Below are positions 57,111 to 64,000 of a stretch of 64,000 nt of DNA, in pieces. The notes under the pieces are model-generated. The model had not been told where the DNA came from. It made no database searches and saw nothing but the letters and a program-made list of their open reading frames with translations. The stretch comes from Labilithrix sp. (lineage in GTDB: Bacteria; Myxococcota_A; Polyangia; Polyangiales; Polyangiaceae), in assembly GCA_019637225.1 (NCBI GenBank), contig JAHBWC010000017.1, positions 1 to 64,000 on the forward strand. The letters are read 5' to 3'. How positions within the stretch are numbered: the stretch's first letter is position 1; each line of letters starts with the position of its first letter. Made by a program: the position numbers and the translations under genes.

Positions 57111-57782
57111 ATGGCTCCTCGCTCGGCGCGTCCCTCTGCACGGGCCCCCGGACGAGGATGGTCTGCGCGGTCGAGCGAGACCGCGGGAGTCGCGAGCTCG
57201 CGTGCGCGGGCGGCCTTGCTCGTTCCGGTCTTCGTCCTGTCGGCGGCGTGCGCTTCGTCTCGAGCGGCGGCGCCGCGGTCGCCTGTGCCGCGGTCGCCTT
57301 CGATGGCGCCGGCGGCCGGCGGCGCTGTCGCCGTTGTTTCCGAGCCCGATCCCGACGCGCCGACGGAGGTGATCCGCGCCTGTCAGGCGGCGCGGCTGAT
57401 CCGCGCACCACGAGGCTGGGTCTCCGCCGAGCTGACGAGGGAGGAGCCGCTCGTCGTCGTGCGCGTGCTCGTGTCCGACGAGCTCGACGTGGCGAAGGGA
57501 GAGGGAGAGGTGGGGGTGAGCGGGGCGTCCCGAGCGTTCGGCGTGCGCGTCGTCGACATGGCTTCGAAGAAGAGCGTGCAGCACGCGCAAGTCATCGGTC
57601 GATGCTTCGAGAACGTCGTCCGTCCGGGCGCGGGCGAGCGTTGCGTCGTGTTCGAGTACGACGGCGACGAGCGCGGGCGCCCGCTCCGCTTCGAGTACGA
57701 CTTCGCCTCGCGGATGCACTACCAGGCCACCGAAGCCGCGTACGAGCACGGATCGGTCGACGCGGTCTGCCCGTCGCGCTGA
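57111..57782 (+). CDS. predicted lipoprotein of unknown function
   Basis: About 223 residues from the ATG at 57111; the frame is open for 65 codons before. A basic segment is followed by ALLVPVFVLSAACASS, a good lipobox (LSAAC). Because the n-region before it would be 33 residues, the true start may be a downstream TTG that gives MLVPVFVLSAAC. The mature part has beta strands and four Cys (IRACQAARL, IGRCFENVV, ERCVVFEYD, VDAVCPSR), consistent with two disulfides. No family recognised. Confidence 0.5.
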   Translation: MAPRSARPSARAPGRGWSARSSETAGVASSRARAALLVPVFVLSAACASSRAAAPRSPVPRSPSMAPAAGGAVAVVSEPDPDAPTEVIRACQAARLIRAPRGWVSAELTREEPLVVVRVLVSDELDVAKGEGEVGVSGASRAFGVRVVDMASKKSVQHAQVIGRCFENVVRPGAGERCVVFEYDGDERGRPLRFEYDFASRMHYQATEAAYEHGSVDAVCPSR

Positions 57783-57943
57783 CGCTCCTGGCGCGTGTCG
57801 GGAGCGGCGCACACATGTGGCCGGATCATCGACAACGGGCTCCACACCTCGCGGGCCCACGCGTCGAACCCAGATCGTTTGGGGCGTCGTCGTCGCGCTG
57901 CCGCTTGCGAGCGCGGGCCGCTTCGTGCGGTACTTGGCGGTTG

Positions 57944-58858
57944 ATGGGATCCCTCAGACGTCACGCCTGGGCCGATGTCACGCGGGAGAGTGCGCGCTTG
58001 GTGAGCGGCGCCGCCTACCTCGCGTTGGTCGTGTACGCGGCGGGCGCCTGCACGCGGAACCCCGATCCGCCGGCCGCCGCGCCCGCACCCTATCCGCCGC
58101 CTGGCCCCTATGCGCCGGGGCCGTACGCACCTGGTCCGTATGCGCCCGGTCCGTACGCGCCGCCGGGACCGCAGGCGCAGGGACGGCTCGACTCGGCGCC
58201 GGGAGCACCGTCGCAGGTGGGGCCTGCGTGCGGACCCTTCGAGCTCATGCTCCCACCGGGCTTCGCGTTTCCGACGCCGGCGGCAGGGGAGCTGCCGTGG
58301 CCGTTCGATCCGAAGTACTGGCCGCCGGGCTGGGGCGGGCAGCCCGCGCCGTCACCGGGCCCTGCGCCGTCGCCCGGCCCTGCGCCGTGGCCGGGACCCG
58401 CGCCGTCGCCGGGGCCTGCGCCGTCGCCCGGTCCGGCAGGCGCGCTCGCGACGGAGGTGCGGGGCCTCGAGCTCGTGAACCAGCGCCGCGCTCGCGGCGC
58501 CCAGTGCGGCACGGCATCGTTCGGGCCTGCGCCGCCGCTGACGATGGTGGCCCAACTAGTCCAGGCTGCGCGTTCGCACAGCGCGGACATGGGACGCCGA
58601 GGGTACTTCAGTCATACGACGCCGGAGGGGCTCGGGCCGGGCGACCGCGCGCGCGGCGCTGGCTTCACGTCGCCCGGGATCGCCGAGAATATCGCGGCGG
58701 GCGGAGCCACGGCCGAGGCCACCGTCGAGCAGTGGATGACGAGCCCAGGGCACTGCGGCAACATCATGATGCCGCGCTACCGTGTCATCGGAGTGGGTCA
58801 CGCCCGCGTCGACGGCTCAACCTACACGCACTACTGGACCCAGAAGTTCGGGATGTAG
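57944..58858 (+). CDS. CAP-domain (SCP/PR-1) secreted protein with Pro-rich linkers
   Basis: 304 residues. A hydrophobic N-terminus (GAAYLALVVYAAGACTRN) suggests a lipoprotein. Residues about 50-165 are low-complexity: four YAPGP units, then PSPGPA units. The C-terminal 130 residues form a CAP domain: LVNQRRARGAQCG, HSADMGRRGYFSHTTPEG, IAENIAAGG, WMTSPGHCGNIMMP and YTHYWTQKFG carry the conserved His, Glu, Asn and His. CAP proteins bind lipids or act in the envelope. The start is the first ATG in front of the hydrophobic segment. Confidence 0.85.
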   Translation: MGSLRRHAWADVTRESARLVSGAAYLALVVYAAGACTRNPDPPAAAPAPYPPPGPYAPGPYAPGPYAPGPYAPPGPQAQGRLDSAPGAPSQVGPACGPFELMLPPGFAFPTPAAGELPWPFDPKYWPPGWGGQPAPSPGPAPSPGPAPWPGPAPSPGPAPSPGPAGALATEVRGLELVNQRRARGAQCGTASFGPAPPLTMVAQLVQAARSHSADMGRRGYFSHTTPEGLGPGDRARGAGFTSPGIAENIAAGGATAEATVEQWMTSPGHCGNIMMPRYRVIGVGHARVDGSTYTHYWTQKFGM

Positions 58859-59288
58859 TCGCGTCGTCGGCCGTCCCGAGCGTCGCGCCATGCGCGACGG
58901 GCGGAGACCGCGATGTGTGCGCGGCGCCGTCACGCTTTGGGTGGTGGCCGCGCGTCGCGCCATGCGCGACGGGCGGAGACCGCGATGCGTGCGCGGCGCC
59001 GTCACGCTTCGGGCGGTGTTACGGAGCGAACGCGTTCGTTCGTTGACAGGCACGATCCCGCGAGGCGTGCGCACTTCGACGCGGGCGGACGGTGCGCGGC
59101 TGGAGCTCGCGGTGGCCGTGCGCGCGGTGCATCCGCGGAGAAGTCGCGCATCTGCGCGGGCATCCGCGCGTGCCGAGCGCTCGGTCGCGCGCCTTCGAGC
59201 GCGTGCGCTTCCTGACGCCGAACGATGGCGGAGCTCTTGCTTTGACGAGCGTCGTCCCTGCGGTGGTGGGAGCGAAGGAGGCACGGTC
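58859..59288. other. intergenic region with tandem repeat
   Basis: 430 bp with no convincing gene. It holds the 66-bp tandem repeat annotated at 58881-59018. The remaining sequence before the AGGAGG of the next gene shows nothing recognisable. Confidence 0.55.
58881..59018 (+). repeat. tandem direct repeat, 66 bp, period 72
   Basis: 58881-58946 and 58953-59018 are the same sequence apart from three substitutions (CGTCGCGCCATGCGCGACGG start, TCACGCTT near the end). Each unit contains the palindrome GTCGCGCCATGCGCGAC. Function unknown; could be a recent tandem duplication. Confidence 0.85.
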
Positions 59289-60026
59289 ATGATGAAGAAG
59301 GCATTCGCGCTCGCGAGCGTTACGGCGCTGACGGGCTTGGTGGTCGCCGTTGCGCCTGCAGGCTGCACGCCCGACGAGGCCGCGCCGACCGACGACGGCG
59401 GCGGTGTCGCCGACGTCAAGCGGCCTCCTCCGAGCCAGATCGGTGACGACGAAGACGATCCCGGCGGAGAGAAGTGTTACGCCGAGAAGGCCCTCGACGT
59501 GAGCGGGGTGAAGTACCAGGCGCCGCGCATCCGGCCGGGTGCATGCACCGAGGGCGTCCTCAAGGTCATCGACGACCTGGTCGCCGGGAACAAGAACGCC
59601 ACCTTCCAAGATCTGAAGGCGGCGATCGTGGCCGAGGAGTCCACGTCGTGCGCCGAGTGCGTCTTCGGCGAAGACGGCGACACGTGGGCGCCCGTCGTCG
59701 AGAGCGCCGGGAAGATCGTTGCGGTGAACGGCGGCGGCTGCGTCGCGATCGTCAGCGCAAAGGACGATTGCGGCAAGGCCTACTACCAGTGGGATGAATG
59801 CCTCGGGACAGCCTGCAAGGACTGTAGCGGGAGCGATCGCTCCGTGTGCCTCGAGGCGGTGCAGTCGACGGCATGCAAGGGCGCATCCGACGCGCTCCTC
59901 GGCGCGTGCGGCAAAGACGTGAACGCGTACATCAACGCTTGCTTCAAGCCCGGCGAGATCGCCGTCAAGGGGCCGATTCGCGAGCAGTGCGTGAAGGGCT
60001 CGGAGAAGGACGCGTCGACGGACTGA
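59289..60026 (+). CDS. Cys-rich predicted lipoprotein
   Basis: 245 residues from the ATG at 59289 (a second ATG follows directly). GGAGG is about 7 bp upstream. Signal peptide LASVTALTGLVVAVAPAGC. An acidic Pro/Asp linker follows. The mature part has about 13 Cys, in patterns such as CAECVFG, DDCGKAYYQWDECLGTACKDCSG and VCLEAVQSTACKG, so it is a disulfide-rich surface protein. A family specific to myxobacteria is likely; no function is assigned. Confidence 0.72.
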   Translation: MMKKAFALASVTALTGLVVAVAPAGCTPDEAAPTDDGGGVADVKRPPPSQIGDDEDDPGGEKCYAEKALDVSGVKYQAPRIRPGACTEGVLKVIDDLVAGNKNATFQDLKAAIVAEESTSCAECVFGEDGDTWAPVVESAGKIVAVNGGGCVAIVSAKDDCGKAYYQWDECLGTACKDCSGSDRSVCLEAVQSTACKGASDALLGACGKDVNAYINACFKPGEIAVKGPIREQCVKGSEKDASTD

Positions 60027-60198
60027 CGCCGCTGCTTCGCGGGATGCGCCATCGGTCGCGGCCGCGACTCGGCGCGGGCGAGGTCGGGGCCGAGGGCGCG
60101 CGCGCGCTCGGGGGGCGCGGTCGCGGTCGGGGGCGGGGCTGGGGCCGGGGTCGGTTTCGAGCTCGTCGCTGCGTCGTGGGCGACGCCCCGCGACCGCT

Positions 60199-61059
60199 TC
60201 AGGGAGCGTGAAACGTACACTCGAGGGTGCGTCCGCGGTGCCCGCAGTCCGCCGAGGTGTACTTGACGAACTTCTCGGCGACGTAGCCGACGGTCCGCGA
60301 GAGCCTCACGGTGACCGCAGTGCCGTCGGTCACGGTCGCGTAGTAGGGCGCGACGGCGCCGGCGCGCGGCTCGTTCGCGTCGAGGGCGATGACCGCGTTC
60401 GGCGGAGGCGACGACACCACCGCGTTGTCGGGGACGTTCCCACCCAGCACCTCGAGCGTGTCTGCCGACAGCCAGAGATCGAGGCTCGACGGAGCGTCCT
60501 TGAACTTGGTCCACGGCGAGTCGTAGCAGCGGCACGACATGCCCGTCGGACACGACAGGATGCGCGGGACCTCGCGGTACGTGCACGTCCCGTTGGCCAC
60601 CACGGCGCTGCCCGTCTTGCAGATCCCTGCCTGACACGAGAGGCCCGCGCCGCACGCGGTGCCGTCTGCCACCGGCGTCGACTCTGCGCACGTCGCGACG
60701 CCGTTCACGCACGTCGTCGTCCCCGTACGACACGGGTTCGCCGGGGCGCAGGCCGCGTCGGGAACGCATGACGGCCCCGTCGCGGCGTCGCTCGCGGCGT
60801 CGCTCGCGGCGTCGCTCGCGGCGTCGCTCTTCGCGTCCTTGCTCGCGCCGTCCTGCTTCGCGCCGCCGTCGAGCCCGCCGGAGCTGGACGTTGGGGCCCC
60901 TTCGTCCGTCCCCTCGTCCGTCCCGTTGCCCGTGTCGAGATCGACATCGCCCCCGGATCCCTGGCCTTGGTCGCCGGTCTCCGGTTCGGCGCTGACCGCC
61001 GAGCCGCAAGCCGCGACCCCGAGGCAGAGCGCGACGCGCACGAGGATTCGCGAAGGCAT
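60199..61059 (-). CDS. predicted lipoprotein with Ser-Asp-Ala-Ala repeats and Cys-rich domain
   Basis: 286 residues. Signal MPSRILVRVALCLGVAACGS with lipobox VAAC. Residues about 20-95 are low-complexity Gly/Thr/Asp/Ala, including (SDAA) units encoded by four perfect 12-bp repeats. Then a Cys-rich segment (CVPDAACAPANPCRTGTTTCVNGVATC, then CGAGLSCQAGICKTG) of the kind found in myxobacterial surface proteins, and a C-terminal domain with more Cys. Gene ends 172 bp from the preceding gene's stop. Confidence 0.7.
   Translation of the reverse strand: MPSRILVRVALCLGVAACGSAVSAEPETGDQGQGSGGDVDLDTGNGTDEGTDEGAPTSSSGGLDGGAKQDGASKDAKSDAASDAASDAASDAATGPSCVPDAACAPANPCRTGTTTCVNGVATCAESTPVADGTACGAGLSCQAGICKTGSAVVANGTCTYREVPRILSCPTGMSCRCYDSPWTKFKDAPSSLDLWLSADTLEVLGGNVPDNAVVSSPPPNAVIALDANEPRAGAVAPYYATVTDGTAVTVRLSRTVGYVAEKFVKYTSADCGHRGRTLECTFHAP
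60782..60829 (-). repeat. four perfect 12-bp repeats inside the lipoprotein gene
   Basis: GCGGCGTCGCTC repeated four times on the plus strand, coding Ser-Asp-Ala-Ala units on the minus strand. Unit length is a multiple of three, so copy changes keep the frame. Confidence 0.95.
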
Positions 61060-61347
61060 GCCCCGTCGTACGCGGGAGCGCAGCACCTCTTCCCTCCCAG
61101 ACGCGCCGCATGGCCGATCGAGCCGCATGGCGCTCGGATACGCCGCCTGGCCGGGCCCGCCCTGGAGCAAGCTCGAGCGTCGCGAGCCGTCGGCGATCCG
61201 ACAAACATTTCATAGATCGAACGCGCATCGTCGCCCGTCCGTCGCGGAGCCGTTGTAAGCACGGACGTGCTGCCAGTGTTCTCCTGTCGGCGGCGATCTT
61301 CGAAACCCTTCCGCGAGCTCAACCGTTCGCGCCCCTTAAGGATGCTC

Positions 61348-62187
61348 ATGCTCCGCTCTCGTGTCTCTCGTCTCGCGCCCCAGTTCCTCGTCGCTCTCCT
61401 CATCGCCACCGGCTCGCTCGCGACCGGCTGCGGCTCGCCCGCGCCAGCGGCTTCGGCCGCCGAAGCCGACGCGCACACGAACGTCGTCATCGTGCTCGGC
61501 AAGGGTGAGGTCTCACGCAAGCCGGACATCGCGCGCGCCACGATGGGGATCGCCGTCGCCGCGCCGACGGTGGCCGAGGCGTCGCGTCTCGCCAACCAGC
61601 AGATGACGAACCTCATCGCAGCGCTCAAGAAAGAGGGCATCGCGGACAAGGACGTGCAGACCGCGAACTTCTCGATCAACTTCGAGCGCTTCGAGCCGCC
61701 GCCGATCGTCATGGCGCCGGCGCCGAGCGCGCCTTCCAAGCCCGGAGCTGGGCCGGTGCCGCCGGCAGCGCCTCCGCCTCCGCCGGCGCGCGCCGGGCAG
61801 TACCGCGTGTCGAACACGGTGCGGGTCACCGTGCGCGATCTCGACAAGGCCGGTCGGCTGCTCGACGCCGCCGTCGCGGCGGGAGCGAACGAGGTCTGGG
61901 GGATCTCCTTCGAGATCGACAAGCCCGAGGCGCTCGAGGCCGAGGCGCGCGAGAAGGCCGCGAAGGACGCGCGCGTCCGCGCAGAGGCGATCGCCAAGAC
62001 GCAGGGGCGTACGCTCGGCGACGTCGTCTCGGTGAGCGAGAACCTCGGCGGCGGCGCGCGGCCCATGCCCCAGATGATGAAGAGCGCCGAGATGGCGTCC
62101 TTCGACACGCCGGTTGCGCCCGGCGAGATCGCTGTGTCGGCGCAGCTCGAGGTCGTCTACCGACTCGCGGCGCCCACCGCGAAGTAG
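61348..62187 (+). CDS. SIMPL-domain (DUF541) lipoprotein
   Basis: 279 residues. The ATG at 61348 follows TAAGGA at spacing about 6; an in-frame ATG at 61342 is too close to it. Signal FLVALLIATGSLATGC, a lipobox. The SIMPL domain begins VVIVLGKGEVSRKPDIARATMGIAVAAPTVAEASRLANQQM and ends in QLEVVYRLA; a Pro/Ala insert (about 105-140) interrupts it. SIMPL proteins are periplasmic or membrane proteins of poorly known role, linked to oxidative stress or signalling. Confidence 0.88.
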   Translation: MLRSRVSRLAPQFLVALLIATGSLATGCGSPAPAASAAEADAHTNVVIVLGKGEVSRKPDIARATMGIAVAAPTVAEASRLANQQMTNLIAALKKEGIADKDVQTANFSINFERFEPPPIVMAPAPSAPSKPGAGPVPPAAPPPPPARAGQYRVSNTVRVTVRDLDKAGRLLDAAVAAGANEVWGISFEIDKPEALEAEAREKAAKDARVRAEAIAKTQGRTLGDVVSVSENLGGGARPMPQMMKSAEMASFDTPVAPGEIAVSAQLEVVYRLAAPTAK

Positions 62188-62211
62188 CGACGTCGTCGCG
62201 CGGCGAGGCCG

Positions 62212-63018
62212 TCAGAGCGGCGCGAGGAAGCGCTCGACGGCCTCGTGGAACGCGGACGGGTTCTCGACGTTCGCGAGGTGACCGGCGCCCGGGAGCAGCG
62301 CGAGCGTCGCTCGTGGGATCACCTTCGCCATCGCCTCGGCGATCGACGGAGGCGTCACTGTGTCCTCGGTCCCGACGACGACGAGCGTCGGGACACGGAT
62401 GGCGGGGAGGTCGGGCCGCGCGTCCGGGCGGTCGCGCAGCGCGATGAGCGCCTTCACGATCGCCTCAGCGGGGATGGACGCCATTCGATCGCGGAGGCGC
62501 GCCATCACCTCGGGACGTGAGGCGCGCGTGGTCTCGCCCGTGGCGTTCGCGAGCATGCCCTCGATGAGCTCCGCGGTGCCGTCTCGCTCGATGCGCGCGA
62601 TCGACGCGTCGCGCTTCTCGCGCGCCTCGGCGTCGTCGGGCTCCGCGCGGGTGTCGGCGAGGATGAGGGCGTGGAGACGATCGGGGTGGCGGCGCGCGAA
62701 CGCGAGCGCGACGTAGCCGCCCATCGAGAGACCGCCCATCACGACGGGCGACGTGACCTCGAGCGCGTCGAGCAGCGCGGCGACGTCGTCGGCCATGGCG
62801 TCGATCGAGGGAGGTACGGCCTCGTCGAACGGGGCCGTGTGCCCGAAGCCGCGGAGGCTCGGAGCGATGACGTGGCGCCTCGCCGAGAGCGCGTCGACCT
62901 CGCCTTCCCATACCTCTGCCGTGAACGGGAAGGGATGCAGGAGCACGAGCGGCACCCCGGAGCCCCGCTCGAGCAGCTCGGTGTGCGCGCGTGCGGTGTC
63001 GATCTCCCTCGTCGCCAT
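62212..63018 (-). CDS. alpha/beta hydrolase
   Basis: 268 residues without a signal peptide, so cytoplasmic. LLHPFPFTAEVW is the oxyanion-loop region, GGLSMGGY carries the nucleophile Ser, VGTEDTVTP the acid Asp and GAGHLANVE the His. Resembles 3-oxoadipate enol-lactonase/haloperoxidase-like hydrolases; substrate unknown. Convergent with the SIMPL gene, 24 bp apart. Confidence 0.9.
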   Translation of the reverse strand: MATREIDTARAHTELLERGSGVPLVLLHPFPFTAEVWEGEVDALSARRHVIAPSLRGFGHTAPFDEAVPPSIDAMADDVAALLDALEVTSPVVMGGLSMGGYVALAFARRHPDRLHALILADTRAEPDDAEAREKRDASIARIERDGTAELIEGMLANATGETTRASRPEVMARLRDRMASIPAEAIVKALIALRDRPDARPDLPAIRVPTLVVVGTEDTVTPPSIAEAMAKVIPRATLALLPGAGHLANVENPSAFHEAVERFLAPL

Positions 63019-63118
63019 GCCGTCAGCGTAGTCCGCGCGCGACCCGGGTGGGAGCGCTCGTGACGGTGGATCCCGGGCTTCCTGCTGGGGCTTTGCGTTA
63101 CACTTCGCCAGCTTGCAG

Positions 63119-64000
63119 GTGAGGACGCGCCGAACCCGTCGAGGGGGAGCGAGGCCCTGGGGCCTCGCTCGGGGTCTCGCTGCGCTCGTGACGCTCGTCC
63201 TCCTCGCGATCGCGCCGGGGGCGCGTGCGGCTCCGGAGAGCAACGCCGACGCCGCGCCCGCCGATGCCGCGCCGGCCGACGCGGTCGACGCCGACGCGCC
63301 TCGCGGGGACGCCGCGCGCGGTGACGTCGACGGCGAGCTCGAAGCGCTCGTCGCGGCAGGGCGCGCGGAGCTCTCCTCGCTCCTCGCGTTTCGCGAGGGT
63401 CGGCTCGGATCGCGGCGCAGCACCGAGCTCTTTCGGCTCGATCTCCGCGAAGAGGCCGCGGTGGAACGGAGCCTCGTCGAGACGACGCGAGCGCTCGAGA
63501 TCGCGCGGATCCGGTTGCCGCGCGCGCCGGGTGCGTCCCCGTCGGGCACGACCGCGCGCGACCGCGACGCCGAGGCGCCGGGCGACGGAGGCGCGGCCGA
63601 CGATCTCTTCACGGCGCCGCCCTCGGACGAGCTCTTGCGGCGCATCGCGGTACGGGCGCTCGAAGCGCGCGTCGAGATCCTCACACTCTCGACGCCGGAG
63701 CGCGTCGCGCTGATCGCCGCCGAGCAGGACGCCGTCCGCGCAGAGGCGACGCGGCGGGAGCGCGAGGACGCGTACCGAGAGGCTGCGCTGGCGGAGGAGG
63801 CCCAGCGCAAGGCGCTCCAGGCCGCGCAGGAGGCGCGAAGCAACGTCGAGCGCCAGCTGGCCGAGGTGCGAGCGCGCGTCGAGGCGGCGCGCGGGGCGCA
63901 GCTTCGCGTGCGCGCCGACATCGTCGAGAGCCGACGCGAGGCCGACGCGGCGGCGGCGACGCAGACGGCGACGCTCGAGAAGGTGCGCCGCGACGTCTCG
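63119..64000 (+). CDS. secreted coiled-coil protein, N-terminal part
   Basis: Open from a GTG at 63119 to the window's end: 294 codons, no stop. A basic N-terminus and a hydrophobic signal (LAALVTLVLLAIAPGARA) precede an Asp/Ala-rich stretch, and the last 100 residues are an Arg/Glu/Ala coiled coil (REREDAYREAALAEEAQRKAL). Such a layout is found at the N-terminus of some mechanosensitive channel proteins, but the part that would show this is not in the window. Start uncertain; a TTG at 63113 is in frame. Confidence 0.6.
   Translation, partial: MRTRRTRRGGARPWGLARGLAALVTLVLLAIAPGARAAPESNADAAPADAAPADAVDADAPRGDAARGDVDGELEALVAAGRAELSSLLAFREGRLGSRRSTELFRLDLREEAAVERSLVETTRALEIARIRLPRAPGASPSGTTARDRDAEAPGDGGAADDLFTAPPSDELLRRIAVRALEARVEILTLSTPERVALIAAEQDAVRAEATRREREDAYREAALAEEAQRKALQAAQEARSNVERQLAEVRARVEAARGAQLRVRADIVESRREADAAAATQTATLEKVRRDVS

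Noticed and set aside
60027-60198. Pro/Ala-rich minus-strand frame (SSKPTPAPAPPPTATAPP) in the gap after the Cys-rich lipoprotein gene
   Set aside because: It looks like a linker, but the frame runs on antisense through the neighbouring gene and has no start or signal of its own.

Overview
The window is a high-GC (roughly two thirds G+C) chromosome segment from a deltaproteobacterial myxobacterium, most likely class Polyangia. Signs of this are a HRDISPQN-type Ser/Thr kinase with PEGA repeats, a C-terminal MYXO-CTERM-like sorting tail, many lipoproteins with low-complexity Pro/Ala linkers, thrombospondin type 3 / OmpA proteins, a secreted caspase-like protein, and frequent GTG and TTG starts with 4-bp stop/start overlaps. 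No species can be named from sequence alone.

Left part (1-35.8 kb): envelope, signalling and housekeeping genes. It opens with the end of a glutathione peroxidase gene, then two secreted proteins. A translationally coupled pair follows, a HEAT-like lipoprotein and an FHA-GAF-AAA+ sigma-54 activator. Next is an aldo/keto reductase - inositol-phosphatase-like - FAD oxidoreductase operon. After that come trmB, a HicB-like mini-operon, a TonB-fused outer-membrane receptor with its lipoprotein, an OmpA protein, a PEGA Ser/Thr kinase and a purple-acid-phosphatase-like enzyme. A LuxR regulator then stands upstream of a four-gene operon of a DUF4384 lipoprotein, a second lipoprotein, a caspase-like protein with a beta-rich tail, and a Cys-rich lipoprotein. 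A DUF465 gene and a TPR lipoprotein complete this part.

Centre (36.1-51.5 kb): the classic translation/transcription cluster, tRNA-Thr(TGT), tRNA-Tyr, tRNA-Gly, tRNA-Thr(GGT), tuf, rpmG, tRNA-Trp, secE, nusG, a small CCGGGC protein, rplK, rplA, rplJ, rplL, rpoB, rpoC, in the same order as in E. coli apart from the small insert. Strong hairpins lie at several junctions, and a T-tailed attenuator-like hairpin lies between rplL and rpoB.

Right of rpoC (51.4-55.8 kb) is the most unusual part. It is an island in which three copies of a compact double-hairpin element (R1, R2, R3, about 80 bp, with compensatory base changes between copies) each stand 2-7 bp in front of a different fragment of the 3' end of rpoC. 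One fragment continues through the rpoC stop and terminator into about 600 bp of downstream DNA, so that region is present twice, with a decayed gene on the minus strand in both copies. Between these pieces lie single accessory genes: an alpha/beta hydrolase lipoprotein, a small membrane protein and a DUF433/DUF5615 toxin-antitoxin-like pair.

Right end (55.8-64 kb): secreted or surface proteins (tandem DUF4333-like protein, lipoproteins, a CAP-domain protein, a SIMPL protein), an alpha/beta hydrolase, and the start of a secreted coiled-coil protein cut by the window edge. No rRNA, CRISPR array, recognisable transposase or integrase was seen.
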